A DNA stretch of 64,000 nt. It comes from Lentzea tibetensis. GTDB taxonomy: Bacteria; Actinomycetota; Actinomycetes; Mycobacteriales; Pseudonocardiaceae. How positions within the stretch are numbered: position 1 is the stretch's first letter; the number at the start of each line of letters is the position of its first letter. Location: contig NZ_VOBR01000008.1 in assembly GCF_007845675.1 (NCBI RefSeq), positions 186,001-250,000 on the forward strand, in the 5' to 3' direction. The translations under genes and the position numbers were made by a program. This document shows, piece by piece, positions 15,822 to 24,098 of this stretch. The notes beneath the pieces are model-generated. The model saw only the letters and a list, made by a program, of their open reading frames with translations, had not been told where the DNA came from and ran no database searches.

Positions 15822-17561
15822 ATGGACCGCCGCCGGGTCGTCATCGTCGCCGCCGCTGTGGCGCTGGTCGGCGGTGTCGTCATCCTGCGCACGGTCGGTG
15901 CGGGCGACGACCTGAAGCAGCCCAAGAAGCCGCCGCCGACCGCGCTGACGGCGTACGCGGTGGACGGTGTGCTGATCCCGAGTACCAAGGACCGGCCGCA
16001 CTCGCCGGCCAACCCGGTGACGAGCCCCGGCCACCACCGGCTGAAGGTGCGCTGGGACGGCGACGCGCCGGGCTACGAGGTGCGCTGGGGCGGCAACGTC
16101 CGGTTCGTGACCAGGCAGGCGATCCAGCTCGACGGGCTGGAGAACGAGAAGGAGCAGCAGCTCGAGATCCGCGCCGTCGACGCGTTCGGCCAGCGCTCCG
16201 AGCCGGTCACCGCGAAGGGCACGCCGCGCGCGGACAACGCCCAGTACGCGTTCGTGGACCGCTTCGACGGCCCCAACTCCCCTGATCCAACGCGCTGGCG
16301 GTTCGCGAAGCGCACGGACTGCGCGCGGGCGACCCCCGGCGACGGTGACGACCACCAGCGGCTCGTGGTCAGCAGCAACTGCGCGACGAACGTGGTGTCG
16401 CTGCGGTCGCGCGCGCCGTTCGTTCGGGCGGAGGAGAGCCGGTTCGTCGTCGAGACGGACGCGCCGAACAGCGGTGGCCAGCTGCTGCTCGACCTGGTGC
16501 CGGGGCCGGTGAGCATCCAGCCGGACGAGGTGCTGCCGCAGGCCGTGCGACTGGCCGTCACGACGGACGCCTCGGGGAACTCGCTGGTCGAGCTGTTCCC
16601 GAACGGCACGTCGAAGTCGCTCCCGCAGGCGCCGCCCGGTCTGAGCTCGCGCTGGGAGCTGGTGATCACGCCGAGCGGGATCCGGGCGGAACGCGACGGC
16701 CAGGTCGTCGCGACGTCGCCGTTCGTGCCGCCGTGGCAGGAGGCGACGGCGCTGGTCGGCGTCGCCGCGCTGGCGGGTGACCGGACCCGCGCGGGCATCG
16801 ACCTGGTCGGGTTCCGCGGTGGTGCGACGAAGCCGCCGGAGCTGGGTCCGACGCCGGACCTGAACGTCGACGTCAACATCCCGCGGCCGGCGCCGGAACC
16901 GAAGCTGCCCGGTGTCAGCGGTGGCCACCTGCGGCTGGTGATCGTCCCGGCCGAGGCGATGGACCCGAACATGAAGGTGCTGTTCGGCGGCGCCGAGGTG
17001 ACGCTGCGGCCCGCGTTGCCCGGCATCGAGTGGCAGGCGGGCATCGAGTACCCGGCGATCGCCGACCTGCCGCCCGAGGCGATCACCGAGCCCATCAGGG
17101 CCTCGCTGACCTCCGCGACACGCGTGCAGGTCACGCACGCCGACGTGGAGCTGACACCCACTCCCGGTTCCAGCCACCCGCCGCCGTCGACCCCCACTGA
17201 GCCGCTGAGCGGCCAGCACACGCGGCTCGCGCAGCCGCGAGCCGAACTGCTCGACGCGACCGCGCAGCCGGTCCCGCAGGGCGAGGGGCTGGCGCGCGGA
17301 CGGCTCGTGCTCGAGGTGCGGATGGACTCGCTGGCCAGCGCGGTCTCCGGGCTCGCGGGGTTCGACGTGCGGATGGACGACACGCGCATCGCCACCGTCG
17401 CGACCGCGGCGGACGGACCGGGCGTCGGAGGCCGGTGGCGGATCTCACTGAACACCTCGACGCTGTCCACGAGCCCGCACACCATCGAGATCAGAGCCTT
17501 CAGCACCGATTCAGAGACCCCGACCGAGTCCGCACACGTTTCCTTCGTGCTGAAGCCCTGA
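15822..17561 (+). CDS. Membrane-anchored exported protein with FN3-like and LamG-like regions (paralogue 2)
   Basis: A 579-aa product starting at ATG 15822, 10 nt after its paralogue. The anchor is VVIVAAAVALVGGVVILRTV (residues 6-25). The shared landmarks are GYEVRWGGNVRF, LEIRAVDAFGQRSEPV, and DRFDGPNSPDPTRWRF. A Pro-rich linker (PTPGSSHPPPSTPTEP) separates the C-terminal beta domain. The same layout in tandem indicates duplication followed by divergence, particularly in the C-terminal halves. Function unknown; likely outside the membrane. Confidence 0.75.
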   Translation: MDRRRVVIVAAAVALVGGVVILRTVGAGDDLKQPKKPPPTALTAYAVDGVLIPSTKDRPHSPANPVTSPGHHRLKVRWDGDAPGYEVRWGGNVRFVTRQAIQLDGLENEKEQQLEIRAVDAFGQRSEPVTAKGTPRADNAQYAFVDRFDGPNSPDPTRWRFAKRTDCARATPGDGDDHQRLVVSSNCATNVVSLRSRAPFVRAEESRFVVETDAPNSGGQLLLDLVPGPVSIQPDEVLPQAVRLAVTTDASGNSLVELFPNGTSKSLPQAPPGLSSRWELVITPSGIRAERDGQVVATSPFVPPWQEATALVGVAALAGDRTRAGIDLVGFRGGATKPPELGPTPDLNVDVNIPRPAPEPKLPGVSGGHLRLVIVPAEAMDPNMKVLFGGAEVTLRPALPGIEWQAGIEYPAIADLPPEAITEPIRASLTSATRVQVTHADVELTPTPGSSHPPPSTPTEPLSGQHTRLAQPRAELLDATAQPVPQGEGLARGRLVLEVRMDSLASAVSGLAGFDVRMDDTRIATVATAADGPGVGGRWRISLNTSTLSTSPHTIEIRAFSTDSETPTESAHVSFVLKP

Positions 17562-17579
17562 TCCAGCAAGATGGGATGC

Positions 17580-18764
17580 ATGCCGCGCCCACTGATCCTC
17601 GACGCCACCCGGACCCCGTTCGGCCGCTACCGCGGCGGGCTGGCCGGCATCCGGGTCGACGACCTCGCCGCACTGCCGATCGTCGAACTGCTGCGCAGGC
17701 ACGACCGGCTCGATCCCGCGCGCGTCGACGACGTGCTGCTGGGCAACACGAACGGTGCCGGTGAGGAGAACCGGGACGTCGCGCGGATGGCCGTGCTGCT
17801 GGCGGGCATGCCTGCCACGGTGCCGGGCGTGACGCTGAACCGGCTGTGCGCGTCGGGCGGTGAGGCGATCATCCAGGCCTCGCGGACGCTGGCGGCCGGT
17901 GACGCGGACCTGCTGATCGCGGGCGGCGTCGAGGGCATGTCGCGCGCACCGTTCGTGACCGCGCGGCCGGAGAAGGCGTTCCCGGACCGGCTCGAGACCG
18001 TGTCGACGGCGCTGGGCTGGCGGCTGGTGAACCCGCGCATGCCGAAGCAGTGGACCGTGCCGCTCGGGCTCGCAGCCGAGCAGGTCGCGGTCGAGCTGGG
18101 CATCACGCGCGAGCAGATGGACACCTTCGCGCTGCGCTCGCACCGGCGTGCCGCGGCCGCGTGGGACGCGGGCGTGCACGAGGGGTTCGCGTTCTCCGTG
18201 CAGCTCGCGGACGGCGGGTGCGTGCGGCGCGACGAGTCGGTGCGGCCGGAGACGTCGCTGGACAAGCTGGGCAAGCTCAAGTCCGCGTTCTCCGACCACG
18301 GACCGGTGACCGCGGGCAACTCGTCGCCGCTGAACGACGGCGCGGCGGCCGTGCTGATGGGCACCGAGGCCGTCGCCGCCGAGCTCGGCGTCGAGCCGAT
18401 CGCCGAGGTGCTGGGCAGCGCCGTGACCGCAGAAGAGCCGCACCGGTTCACGCTGGCGCCCGTCTCCGCGATCAGGAAGCTGCTGAAGCGGTTGCGCGTG
18501 CAGGCCGAGGACGTGGACCTCTGGGAGATCAACGAGGCGTTCGCGGCGATGGCGCTCTCGGTGCTGCACCACCTGCCCGAGGTGGACCGGGAGAAGGTCA
18601 ACGTGCACGGCGGCGCGCTCGCCTACGGGCACCCGCTGGGCGCGTCGATGCCGCGCGTGATCGTCGACGTGGCGCGGCACCTGCGGGCACGTGGCGGTGG
18701 CCTCGGCATCGCGGCCGCGTGCGTCGGGGTCGGGCAGGGCGTCGCGGTGGCCGTTCGGGCCTAG
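17580..18764 (+). CDS. Acetyl-CoA acyltransferase (thiolase)
   Basis: A 394-aa thiolase II-type enzyme. Active-site cysteine C90 is in NRLCASGGEA, the conserved His in GHPLGAS (H351) and the second cysteine in AAACVGVGQG (C381), where the common GGG is GVG. The N-terminus PLILDATRTPFGRYRGGLA is typical. ATG 17580 is preferred because it matches the usual N-terminus; an ATG at 17571 in frame would add three residues. It condenses or cleaves acyl-CoA (beta-oxidation or acetoacetyl-CoA metabolism). An acetoacetyl-CoA synthetase is encoded at 47508 but is not linked. Confidence 0.92.
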   Translation: MPRPLILDATRTPFGRYRGGLAGIRVDDLAALPIVELLRRHDRLDPARVDDVLLGNTNGAGEENRDVARMAVLLAGMPATVPGVTLNRLCASGGEAIIQASRTLAAGDADLLIAGGVEGMSRAPFVTARPEKAFPDRLETVSTALGWRLVNPRMPKQWTVPLGLAAEQVAVELGITREQMDTFALRSHRRAAAAWDAGVHEGFAFSVQLADGGCVRRDESVRPETSLDKLGKLKSAFSDHGPVTAGNSSPLNDGAAAVLMGTEAVAAELGVEPIAEVLGSAVTAEEPHRFTLAPVSAIRKLLKRLRVQAEDVDLWEINEAFAAMALSVLHHLPEVDREKVNVHGGALAYGHPLGASMPRVIVDVARHLRARGGGLGIAAACVGVGQGVAVAVRA

Positions 18765-18776
18765 CCGTGCTTCGAG

Positions 18777-18814
18777 TTGTCCACAGGGCTCGCTGCGGGC
18801 GTGAGTTGTCCACA
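18777..18814 (+). repeat. Pair of DnaA-box-like sites
   Basis: TTGTCCACA occurs at 18777-18785 and 18806-18814, same orientation, 29 bp apart. Both sit inside a longer shared GAGTTGTCCACAGGG. This is the high-GC actinomycete DnaA-box consensus. They sit in the gap after the thiolase gene. Confidence 0.55.
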
Positions 18815-18937
18815 GGGTCGGCTGTTCGCGCGCCGAATTGTCGGTGCTCGCTGGGAGAATGAAAGTCAGGGGTTCCCCCGGCGGGGACGCCTGCGCGAGC
18901 ACGGCCCGAGCGGTTTCCGCCCGGCTAGTCTCCGGCT

Positions 18938-19687
18938 GTGCTGAGCGAACTCCTGCGCGCGGTCCCGCTGCCGCCGGGCCGGATCGTCCACGCCACCGAG
19001 GGTGCGCCCGCGTTCTGGCTCAGCGACGACCCCGTCGACGCCGCCCTGTGGCGACGACTGGACCACGACGGGCTGTGGCCGCTCGTGCTGACCACGTCCG
19101 AGGTCGACGATCCGGGCCGTCCGTGGGCGTCCGGCGAGGTCTGGCACGCCGGGAACACCGCACCCGAGAACCACGACCCCGAGCAGCTGATGGCCGGCTG
19201 GTGGCACGGCCTGGCCGAGCCTGATCCCGACGAGGAAGAACTGGTCACCGATCCGTTCGGCAGGCAGTGGCCTGGGCTCGCTCCCCCACACCCGCAGCGG
19301 CACGACCCCGGCGAGGCGGCCTCGCGGCTGGCGGAGAGCCTGATGACCGAACGGGCGCGGCTGGGTCTGGTCGCAGCGCGGCGCGGATCCGACGCGCTGG
19401 TGGCGATGGGGTGGAAGGGGCCGACCAACTACGTCAGCGACATCGGCAGGCTCGCCTCGGTGCTGCGGTCGTGGGAGGACCGGTTCGGCGCGCGCGTGGT
19501 CGGGCTGGAGAGCCACGCGTTGCTGCACGTGAGCGTGGCCGCGCCGCCGGTGGACCACGAGCAGGCGCTGCGGGTCGCGGCCGAGCACTTCACGTTCTGC
19601 CCGGAGAACGTCCGCACCAGCTCGACCATCGGCGACTACGCCGAAGAACTCGTCGGCAGCACCGAATGGGGATTCTGGTGGGACTAG
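18938..19687 (+). CDS. DUF4253-domain protein
   Basis: A 249-aa cytoplasmic protein. The C-terminal third carries the DUF4253 landmarks: ALVAMGWKGPTNY, SVLRSWEDRFGARVVG, HVSVAAPPVDHEQALRVAAEH and the terminal YAEELVGSTEWGFWWD. These proteins are common in actinobacteria, often near immunity genes of polymorphic toxins, but their activity is not established. The GTG start at 18938 has no strong ribosome-binding site. Family call secure, function unknown. Confidence 0.85.
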   Translation: MLSELLRAVPLPPGRIVHATEGAPAFWLSDDPVDAALWRRLDHDGLWPLVLTTSEVDDPGRPWASGEVWHAGNTAPENHDPEQLMAGWWHGLAEPDPDEEELVTDPFGRQWPGLAPPHPQRHDPGEAASRLAESLMTERARLGLVAARRGSDALVAMGWKGPTNYVSDIGRLASVLRSWEDRFGARVVGLESHALLHVSVAAPPVDHEQALRVAAEHFTFCPENVRTSSTIGDYAEELVGSTEWGFWWD

Positions 19688-19688
19688 G

Positions 19689-20321
19689 TCAGATGCGGCG
19701 GGAGATCGTCGGGTAGTCGACGACGATGCCGGTCGCGTCGACGGTGATGTCCTGGTCGAACTCGCCGCTGGTGAAGTTGACGACCGACCCGGTGTCGCCG
19801 ACGGACACCGTGCGGTAGCTCTGCCGCACCGCGCTCACCGTCAGGTCCGGCAGGGTCACCTTCACGACGGGCAGGTCGTGCTCGCCCGGCTCGCGGTGCA
19901 ACCCGAGCCTGCGGATCGGGATCGCGTTGAACAGCACGGAGAACTGCACGTCCACGTCCAGCGCGCCGTCGAACGTCGCGCGTTCGGCGCCCTTGCCGTG
20001 GTCGACGAGCCACGCGCCGTCCTCGCTGCGGGCGATGGAGACCTGACGCTCCTCCTCGACCGTGGCCGTGCGCAGCAGCACCCGTTTCACCTGGCCACCC
20101 TCACCGACGGACAGCTCGAAGGAAGCGCTGAACTGCTCCCTCGGCCCCGCGGCGACGAGTCTGCCGGACGCGCGGAGCCGTTTGTCCGGCGAGAGCAGGA
20201 GTCTCACCTGCTCCAGCCGCGGCTCGGCGTAGCCCTGCCAGGTGACCATTTCGGGCCTGCGTGCGGCAGGACGGGCCTCCCCGCTGGGGGCGACCCGTTC
20301 GGCCGTGTTCGAGGAGTTCAC
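19689..20321 (-). CDS. Putative glycolipid-binding family protein
   Basis: A 210-aa protein matching the glycolipid-binding family (PF06475) by its core VTWQGYAEPRLEQVRL, the beta-rich middle and the end FDQDITVDATGIVVDYPTISRRI. The GTG at 20321 directly abuts the stop of the upstream antitoxin-like gene, implying coupling. An ATG at 20249 lacks a ribosome-binding site but begins at the conserved core, so it is the alternative start. Predicted to be a soluble beta-barrel. No signal peptide; ligand unknown. Confidence 0.75.
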   Translation of the reverse strand: MNSSNTAERVAPSGEARPAARRPEMVTWQGYAEPRLEQVRLLLSPDKRLRASGRLVAAGPREQFSASFELSVGEGGQVKRVLLRTATVEEERQVSIARSEDGAWLVDHGKGAERATFDGALDVDVQFSVLFNAIPIRRLGLHREPGEHDLPVVKVTLPDLTVSAVRQSYRTVSVGDTGSVVNFTSGEFDQDITVDATGIVVDYPTISRRI

Positions 20322-20492
20322 TCACCCACCCGGAAGAATGTCCTTGATCTTGTCGGCGACCGACTCGATCTGCTCTTCATGACCGAACTTGCCCGCGACC
20401 GCCTTGGCTGCCGCGTCAACGCCCTGGTCGACCTTCTCGTGGTGCTCCTCGGCCAGGTCCATCGCCTTGTTCTTGATCTCGTCGAAGTTCAT
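20322..20492 (-). CDS. MT0933/Rv0909-type antitoxin-like small protein
   Basis: A 56-aa highly charged helical protein, MNFDEIKNKAMDLAEEHHEK at the start and DKIKDILPGG at the end. This matches the small MT0933/Rv0909 antitoxin family, which is common in actinobacteria and whose members often have no obvious toxin. A GGGAG site precedes the ATG. It abuts the glycolipid-binding gene, whereas Rv0909 itself is paired with an SRPBCC-fold protein, so a toxin-antitoxin reading of this pair is speculative. Confidence 0.75.
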   Translation of the reverse strand: MNFDEIKNKAMDLAEEHHEKVDQGVDAAAKAVAGKFGHEEQIESVADKIKDILPGG

Positions 20493-20658
20493 CGGTGCTC
20501 CCTCGCACTCCTGTCGCAGGGTACCGGACCGGTTCCCCGTCACGGCTGGCCAAATCACGCTACAGCCGCCTGGACAACTCGGCTCGATGCCGGTGATGAT
20601 GGCCGCGCCGCCGCCTGGTCGGCCGCATCCGCGCGGCCAGAACCAGGAGGAACGCCAC

Positions 20659-21987
20659 ATGTCACGGCTCGTGCGCCGGATTCTTCCGGTTGTGCTGCTA
20701 GTGCCATTCGTTGTCACCGCTCCAGCGGACGCCACCCCTGGAGCACCGAAGTTCTCGACCACGACGGTCGCCACGTCCGTCGCGGCCCGCAGCGACCGCA
20801 GGCCGGTGGCCGGTGGGCTGTACGACGCGAAGGTGCGCAAGACCTTCATCTCGTGGGCCGGCAAGTACGAGGACAACTTCGTCCAGGCCTACGACCACCG
20901 CAGCTCCGCGTGGTCCACGCCGGTGCGGGTCGCCGACGGCGACTCCGACTCGCACAACTACCCCACGATGATCCAGGCACCCGACGGGCACCTGCTCGTC
21001 TTCCGCGGCATGCACAACATCGAGCTGCGGATGTCCCGCTCGCCGCAGGCGCACTCCGCCGAAGGCACGTGGACCGAGACACTGGTCTCCAAGAACGCCG
21101 CCACGTACCCGATGCCGTTCGTGACCCGCGACGGCACGATCTACGTCTTCTACCGGGAGACCTCGCGCGACCTCGACCCGACGAAGCCGACCGACACCAG
21201 GCCGATGCTCTACATGGTGTCCAAGGACAGCGGCAAGACGTGGAAGAGCTCCAAGGACATCACCGGTGACGAGTTCGCGATCGGCTCGACCAGCCGTGCG
21301 GACAACATGAACGAGATCTACATCGGCCAGCTGCGGCAGGAGCGCAACGGCCGGGTGCGGATCGTCTACACGCTCGCCGGTGGCGGCACCGAGGGCCATC
21401 TGCACGACCGGTACCACCGCAACATCTACTACGCCTGGTTCGACCCGAGGAACCTGCACTTCTACTCGGTGACCGGACGCGATCTCGGCACCCAGATCGA
21501 CGACGCGGACCAGGAGAAATATCTGAAGGTCGCGGAGACCCCGCTGACGCTGCCGAACGCCGTGAAGTCGCCGGACTACATCCAGCTCGTCGGCACCACG
21601 CTGGGCCAGAAGCCGTTCCTGCTGTGGTTCACGGGCGACCCGGACAAGGGCCCGCTGCACAACTACATGTCCACTTGGAACGGTCGCAGGTGGGAGACGA
21701 CCGAGGTGGCGCGCGGCCTGCGCACCAGGGACATGGAGCAGCTGGACCCGTTGACGTGGCGGGTGTACGCGACGGAGGACGGCAAGCCGAACGTCAACAC
21801 CTACATCGTGCGCTGCGGGAAGTGGACGCCGGAGACGGTGATCCCGACCGCGAAGCCGGTGCAGCGCGTGGAGATCCTGGAGAACTTCCGCGATCCGGTG
21901 CGAGCGTTGTTCTCCGGCGCGTCGAGCGACCGCGACGTGTCCATTGCGGACGGTGACATCACCGTGGCGGGCTTCGCACGCCGTTAG
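20659..21987 (+). CDS. Secreted BNR-repeat protein (sialidase/neuraminidase-like fold)
   Basis: A 442-aa protein with an AGGAGG ribosome-binding site 8 nt before ATG 20659. The Sec signal peptide spans residues 1-27 (LVRRILPVVLLVPFVVTAPADA). The mature part matches BNR_4-type proteins: GGLYDAKVRKTFISWAGK, YDHRSSAWSTPVRVADGDSDSHNYPTM, FRGMHN, and the Asp-box-like SKDSGKTWKSS. This is a six-bladed propeller fold used by polysaccharide-active enzymes and lectins. It is probably an extracellular glycan-active or -binding protein. Catalytic class not assignable here. A strong terminator follows. Confidence 0.85.
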   Translation: MSRLVRRILPVVLLVPFVVTAPADATPGAPKFSTTTVATSVAARSDRRPVAGGLYDAKVRKTFISWAGKYEDNFVQAYDHRSSAWSTPVRVADGDSDSHNYPTMIQAPDGHLLVFRGMHNIELRMSRSPQAHSAEGTWTETLVSKNAATYPMPFVTRDGTIYVFYRETSRDLDPTKPTDTRPMLYMVSKDSGKTWKSSKDITGDEFAIGSTSRADNMNEIYIGQLRQERNGRVRIVYTLAGGGTEGHLHDRYHRNIYYAWFDPRNLHFYSVTGRDLGTQIDDADQEKYLKVAETPLTLPNAVKSPDYIQLVGTTLGQKPFLLWFTGDPDKGPLHNYMSTWNGRRWETTEVARGLRTRDMEQLDPLTWRVYATEDGKPNVNTYIVRCGKWTPETVIPTAKPVQRVEILENFRDPVRALFSGASSDRDVSIADGDITVAGFARR

Positions 21988-21997
21988 AAACGCAGAA

Positions 21998-22035
21998 GAA
22001 CGCCCCCTGAGCCGGCGCGGGCTCAGGGGGCGTTC
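21998..22035. terminator. Bidirectional 16-bp hairpin terminator
   Basis: GAACGCCCCCTGAGCC (21998-22013) pairs perfectly with 22020-22035 across a 6-nt loop. It separates the convergent BNR and thioester-protein genes. Confidence 0.9.
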
Positions 22036-22068
22036 GCTTCAGTCGACTTCGGACCGAAGATCAGTGGG

Positions 22069-23265
22069 TCAGGCGCTGGCCTTCTTGCGGCGCAGGAAGA
22101 ACAGCGCACCGGCGCCCGCGCCCAGCAGGCCGAGGCCGATGCCGAGCGGGACGAAGATCGACGCACCCGTGCTGGCCAGGTCGTCGTCGTTGCCGCCGCC
22201 ACCCGGCGCGGGGGCCGGCTTGGTGGTGGTCGTGGTCGTCGGCGTCGTCGGCGTGGTGGACGGCGTCGAGCTCGGCGTGCTCGGCTGCGTCACGACCGGA
22301 GCGGCGACCCACTTGGCGGCCGCGTCGGCGTCGACGGTGACCTTCGACGGGGCCGCGACGATCAGCGACTGCGTCTTCTTGTCGTTGCCCGGCTCGCTCT
22401 GGACGAACAGGCGGCCCTTCTCCAGGGTGGCGTTCACCTCGAGCGCGAACTTCGCCTCACCGGCGGCCGCGTCCTGCGGGACGTTCACGAAGAACTCGGT
22501 GACCTTGTCACCGGGAGCCGCGGCACCCTTGAGCTCGGCGTCGTTGACCTGCTCGAGCGGCTTGCCGTCCTTGTCGGTGATGGTGACGCCCTTGGGCAGC
22601 TTGCCCTTCACCTTGACCTGGTCGGCCGTCGTGCTGACGGTGAACGGGCCGATCTTCTCGCCCGCCTTGCCCTCCTTGAAGGTCGGGTCGACCTTCAGCG
22701 TGGGCTCCGGCTGCACGTCGAGGCCGACGTTGTCCTTGCCGGTCAGGTACTCGTACAGCTTCACGACGTCGTCGTTGCCCGTGCGGTCCGCGTCGAGCTT
22801 GGCGCCGTCGCTGAAGTGCCACACGGCGGCCTGCGTGCCCGCGATGGCTTCCTTCTGGTCCAGGTCGAGGCCCTTGATGATGTCCTTGGGCTTCTTCTCC
22901 GGGTAGGAGTTGTGCAGGATCCAGTTGATCTTCTCGCGGTTGCGGTCCGGGTTCTTGCGGAACAGCGAGTCCGTGTTCGGGTGCTGGTCCCACGGAACTT
23001 CCTTGAGCCCCAGGCTGTTCTTGAGGGGCGTCGGCAGCTCGACGCAGTACGCCTGGACCTTCACCTTCTCGCCGTCGATGACCTGGAGGCCGATGAGGCT
23101 CGTGTCCAGCTTGCCGTTCATGCCCTGGAGGTAGACGTCCAGGCCGTCCTGGCTGGCGCTGTTGTCCGGCTTCACCACGACCTCAGCCGTGGCGGGGAGT
23201 GCCGAGAGTGTCAATGCGACGGAGGCGCCGAGCAGTGCCGCGCCGATCCGCAACCGGGAAGCCAT
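22069..23265 (-). CDS. Thioester-domain surface protein with LAXTG sortase signal
   Basis: A 398-aa precursor. The Sec signal (residues 1-27, ending ATAE) is followed by a thioester domain with the reactive Cys in QAYCVELPTP (C74) and the TQXA-type partner Gln in AGTQAAVWH (Q145). These form an internal Cys-Gln thioester in Gram-positive adhesins. A beta-sandwich region follows, then a Thr/Pro-rich wall linker, LASTG, a hydrophobic segment and a KK tail, the signal of class E sortases. RBS AAGGAG precedes ATG 23265. Expected to be covalently attached to peptidoglycan and to bind a surface amine covalently. Confidence 0.9.
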   Translation of the reverse strand: MASRLRIGAALLGASVALTLSALPATAEVVVKPDNSASQDGLDVYLQGMNGKLDTSLIGLQVIDGEKVKVQAYCVELPTPLKNSLGLKEVPWDQHPNTDSLFRKNPDRNREKINWILHNSYPEKKPKDIIKGLDLDQKEAIAGTQAAVWHFSDGAKLDADRTGNDDVVKLYEYLTGKDNVGLDVQPEPTLKVDPTFKEGKAGEKIGPFTVSTTADQVKVKGKLPKGVTITDKDGKPLEQVNDAELKGAAAPGDKVTEFFVNVPQDAAAGEAKFALEVNATLEKGRLFVQSEPGNDKKTQSLIVAAPSKVTVDADAAAKWVAAPVVTQPSTPSSTPSTTPTTPTTTTTTKPAPAPGGGGNDDDLASTGASIFVPLGIGLGLLGAGAGALFFLRRKKASA

Positions 23266-23560
23266 GGGTCTCCTTGCTCGCTGAAGTTAGCCCGAACGCA
23301 TGAGAAAGTCGTGACCTGATCAGAGCGGCCGGTACCCCTACCAACACAGAACTGACAGGAAGCGAACCGCACGGTATCCGATCGGGTTACCCTCGATCGG
23401 GCAGGTCTCACGCTTCGCACACGAACGGCTACACCAGGGCAAATGAGACGCATTGGTCCACTATGGACGTCGCTGTACAGCGGCAGCGACCAGCGTTAAC
23501 AGTCAACACAACTGGATTCGTTGCCGAACAGTTACATGTGGACAGACGCCGGACATGCGA
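23266..23560. other. Intergenic region upstream of the thioester protein
   Basis: About 295 bp with no convincing gene on either strand. It contains paired CCGATCG elements (around 23375-23401) that may be a regulatory palindrome for the thioester-protein promoter reading leftward. Confidence 0.4.
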
Positions 23561-23591
23561 AAGGGCGGCGGATCGGTGATCCGCCGCCCTT
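23561..23591. terminator. 14-bp hairpin terminator
   Basis: AAGGGCGGCGGATC (23561-23574) and its complement (23578-23591) with a 3-nt loop, followed by T-rich bases on either strand. Ends the small secreted-protein gene at 23633. Confidence 0.85.
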
Positions 23592-23632
23592 TGCGCGCCC
23601 GCGCCCCCGAAGAAGCGCGGGCGGAAGCAGTC

Positions 23633-23902
23633 TCAGCCTTCCGCCGGGACGTACTCGACGTCACCGAGGCCGGTCACGTCCTGCCCGTAGAACACGGCCG
23701 AGGACGGGATGCCCAGCCAAGCGGCGGAAACCATGGAGGCCGCGCCGTAGCCGATCGCGCCACCGCCGTTGTTCCACTGGTCGTTCAGCGCGTCCAGGGT
23801 CGGGGCCTGGTTCGGGGCGTCGTCGGCCTGAGCCGTACCGGCGCCGAGCATGCCGGCGATGGCCGCAACGGGGACGAGCGCGCCGAGGAGGGTCTTGCGC
23901 AT
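23633..23902 (-). CDS. Small secreted protein
   Basis: An 89-aa precursor with a clear Sec signal (MRKTLLGALVPVAAIAGML...AQA, cleavage about residue 26), leaving a mature peptide of about 63 residues with no cysteines. A Gly/Asn patch, QWNNGGGAIGYGAASMV, dominates the middle. RBS AAGGAG precedes the ATG. It resembles the many short exported proteins of filamentous actinomycetes that coat the surface or signal, but I recognise no family. Confidence 0.75.
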   Translation of the reverse strand: MRKTLLGALVPVAAIAGMLGAGTAQADDAPNQAPTLDALNDQWNNGGGAIGYGAASMVSAAWLGIPSSAVFYGQDVTGLGDVEYVPAEG

Positions 23903-24098
23903 TGGGGATTACTCCTTCAAAAGAACCCAGCAATCCATGCACGAGATGGGTTTCCGTGCAGTCGGCTTGGGGATGCGCAGAGATTTCATCGACCAAATGG
24001 AACGCCTGCAACCATAGACACGCCCTATCACCGCATCAGGGGACAGTGATCACCCGGACCAGTGAAAGATCGTTGTGCTCGTTAACGCCCGAAAGAGT

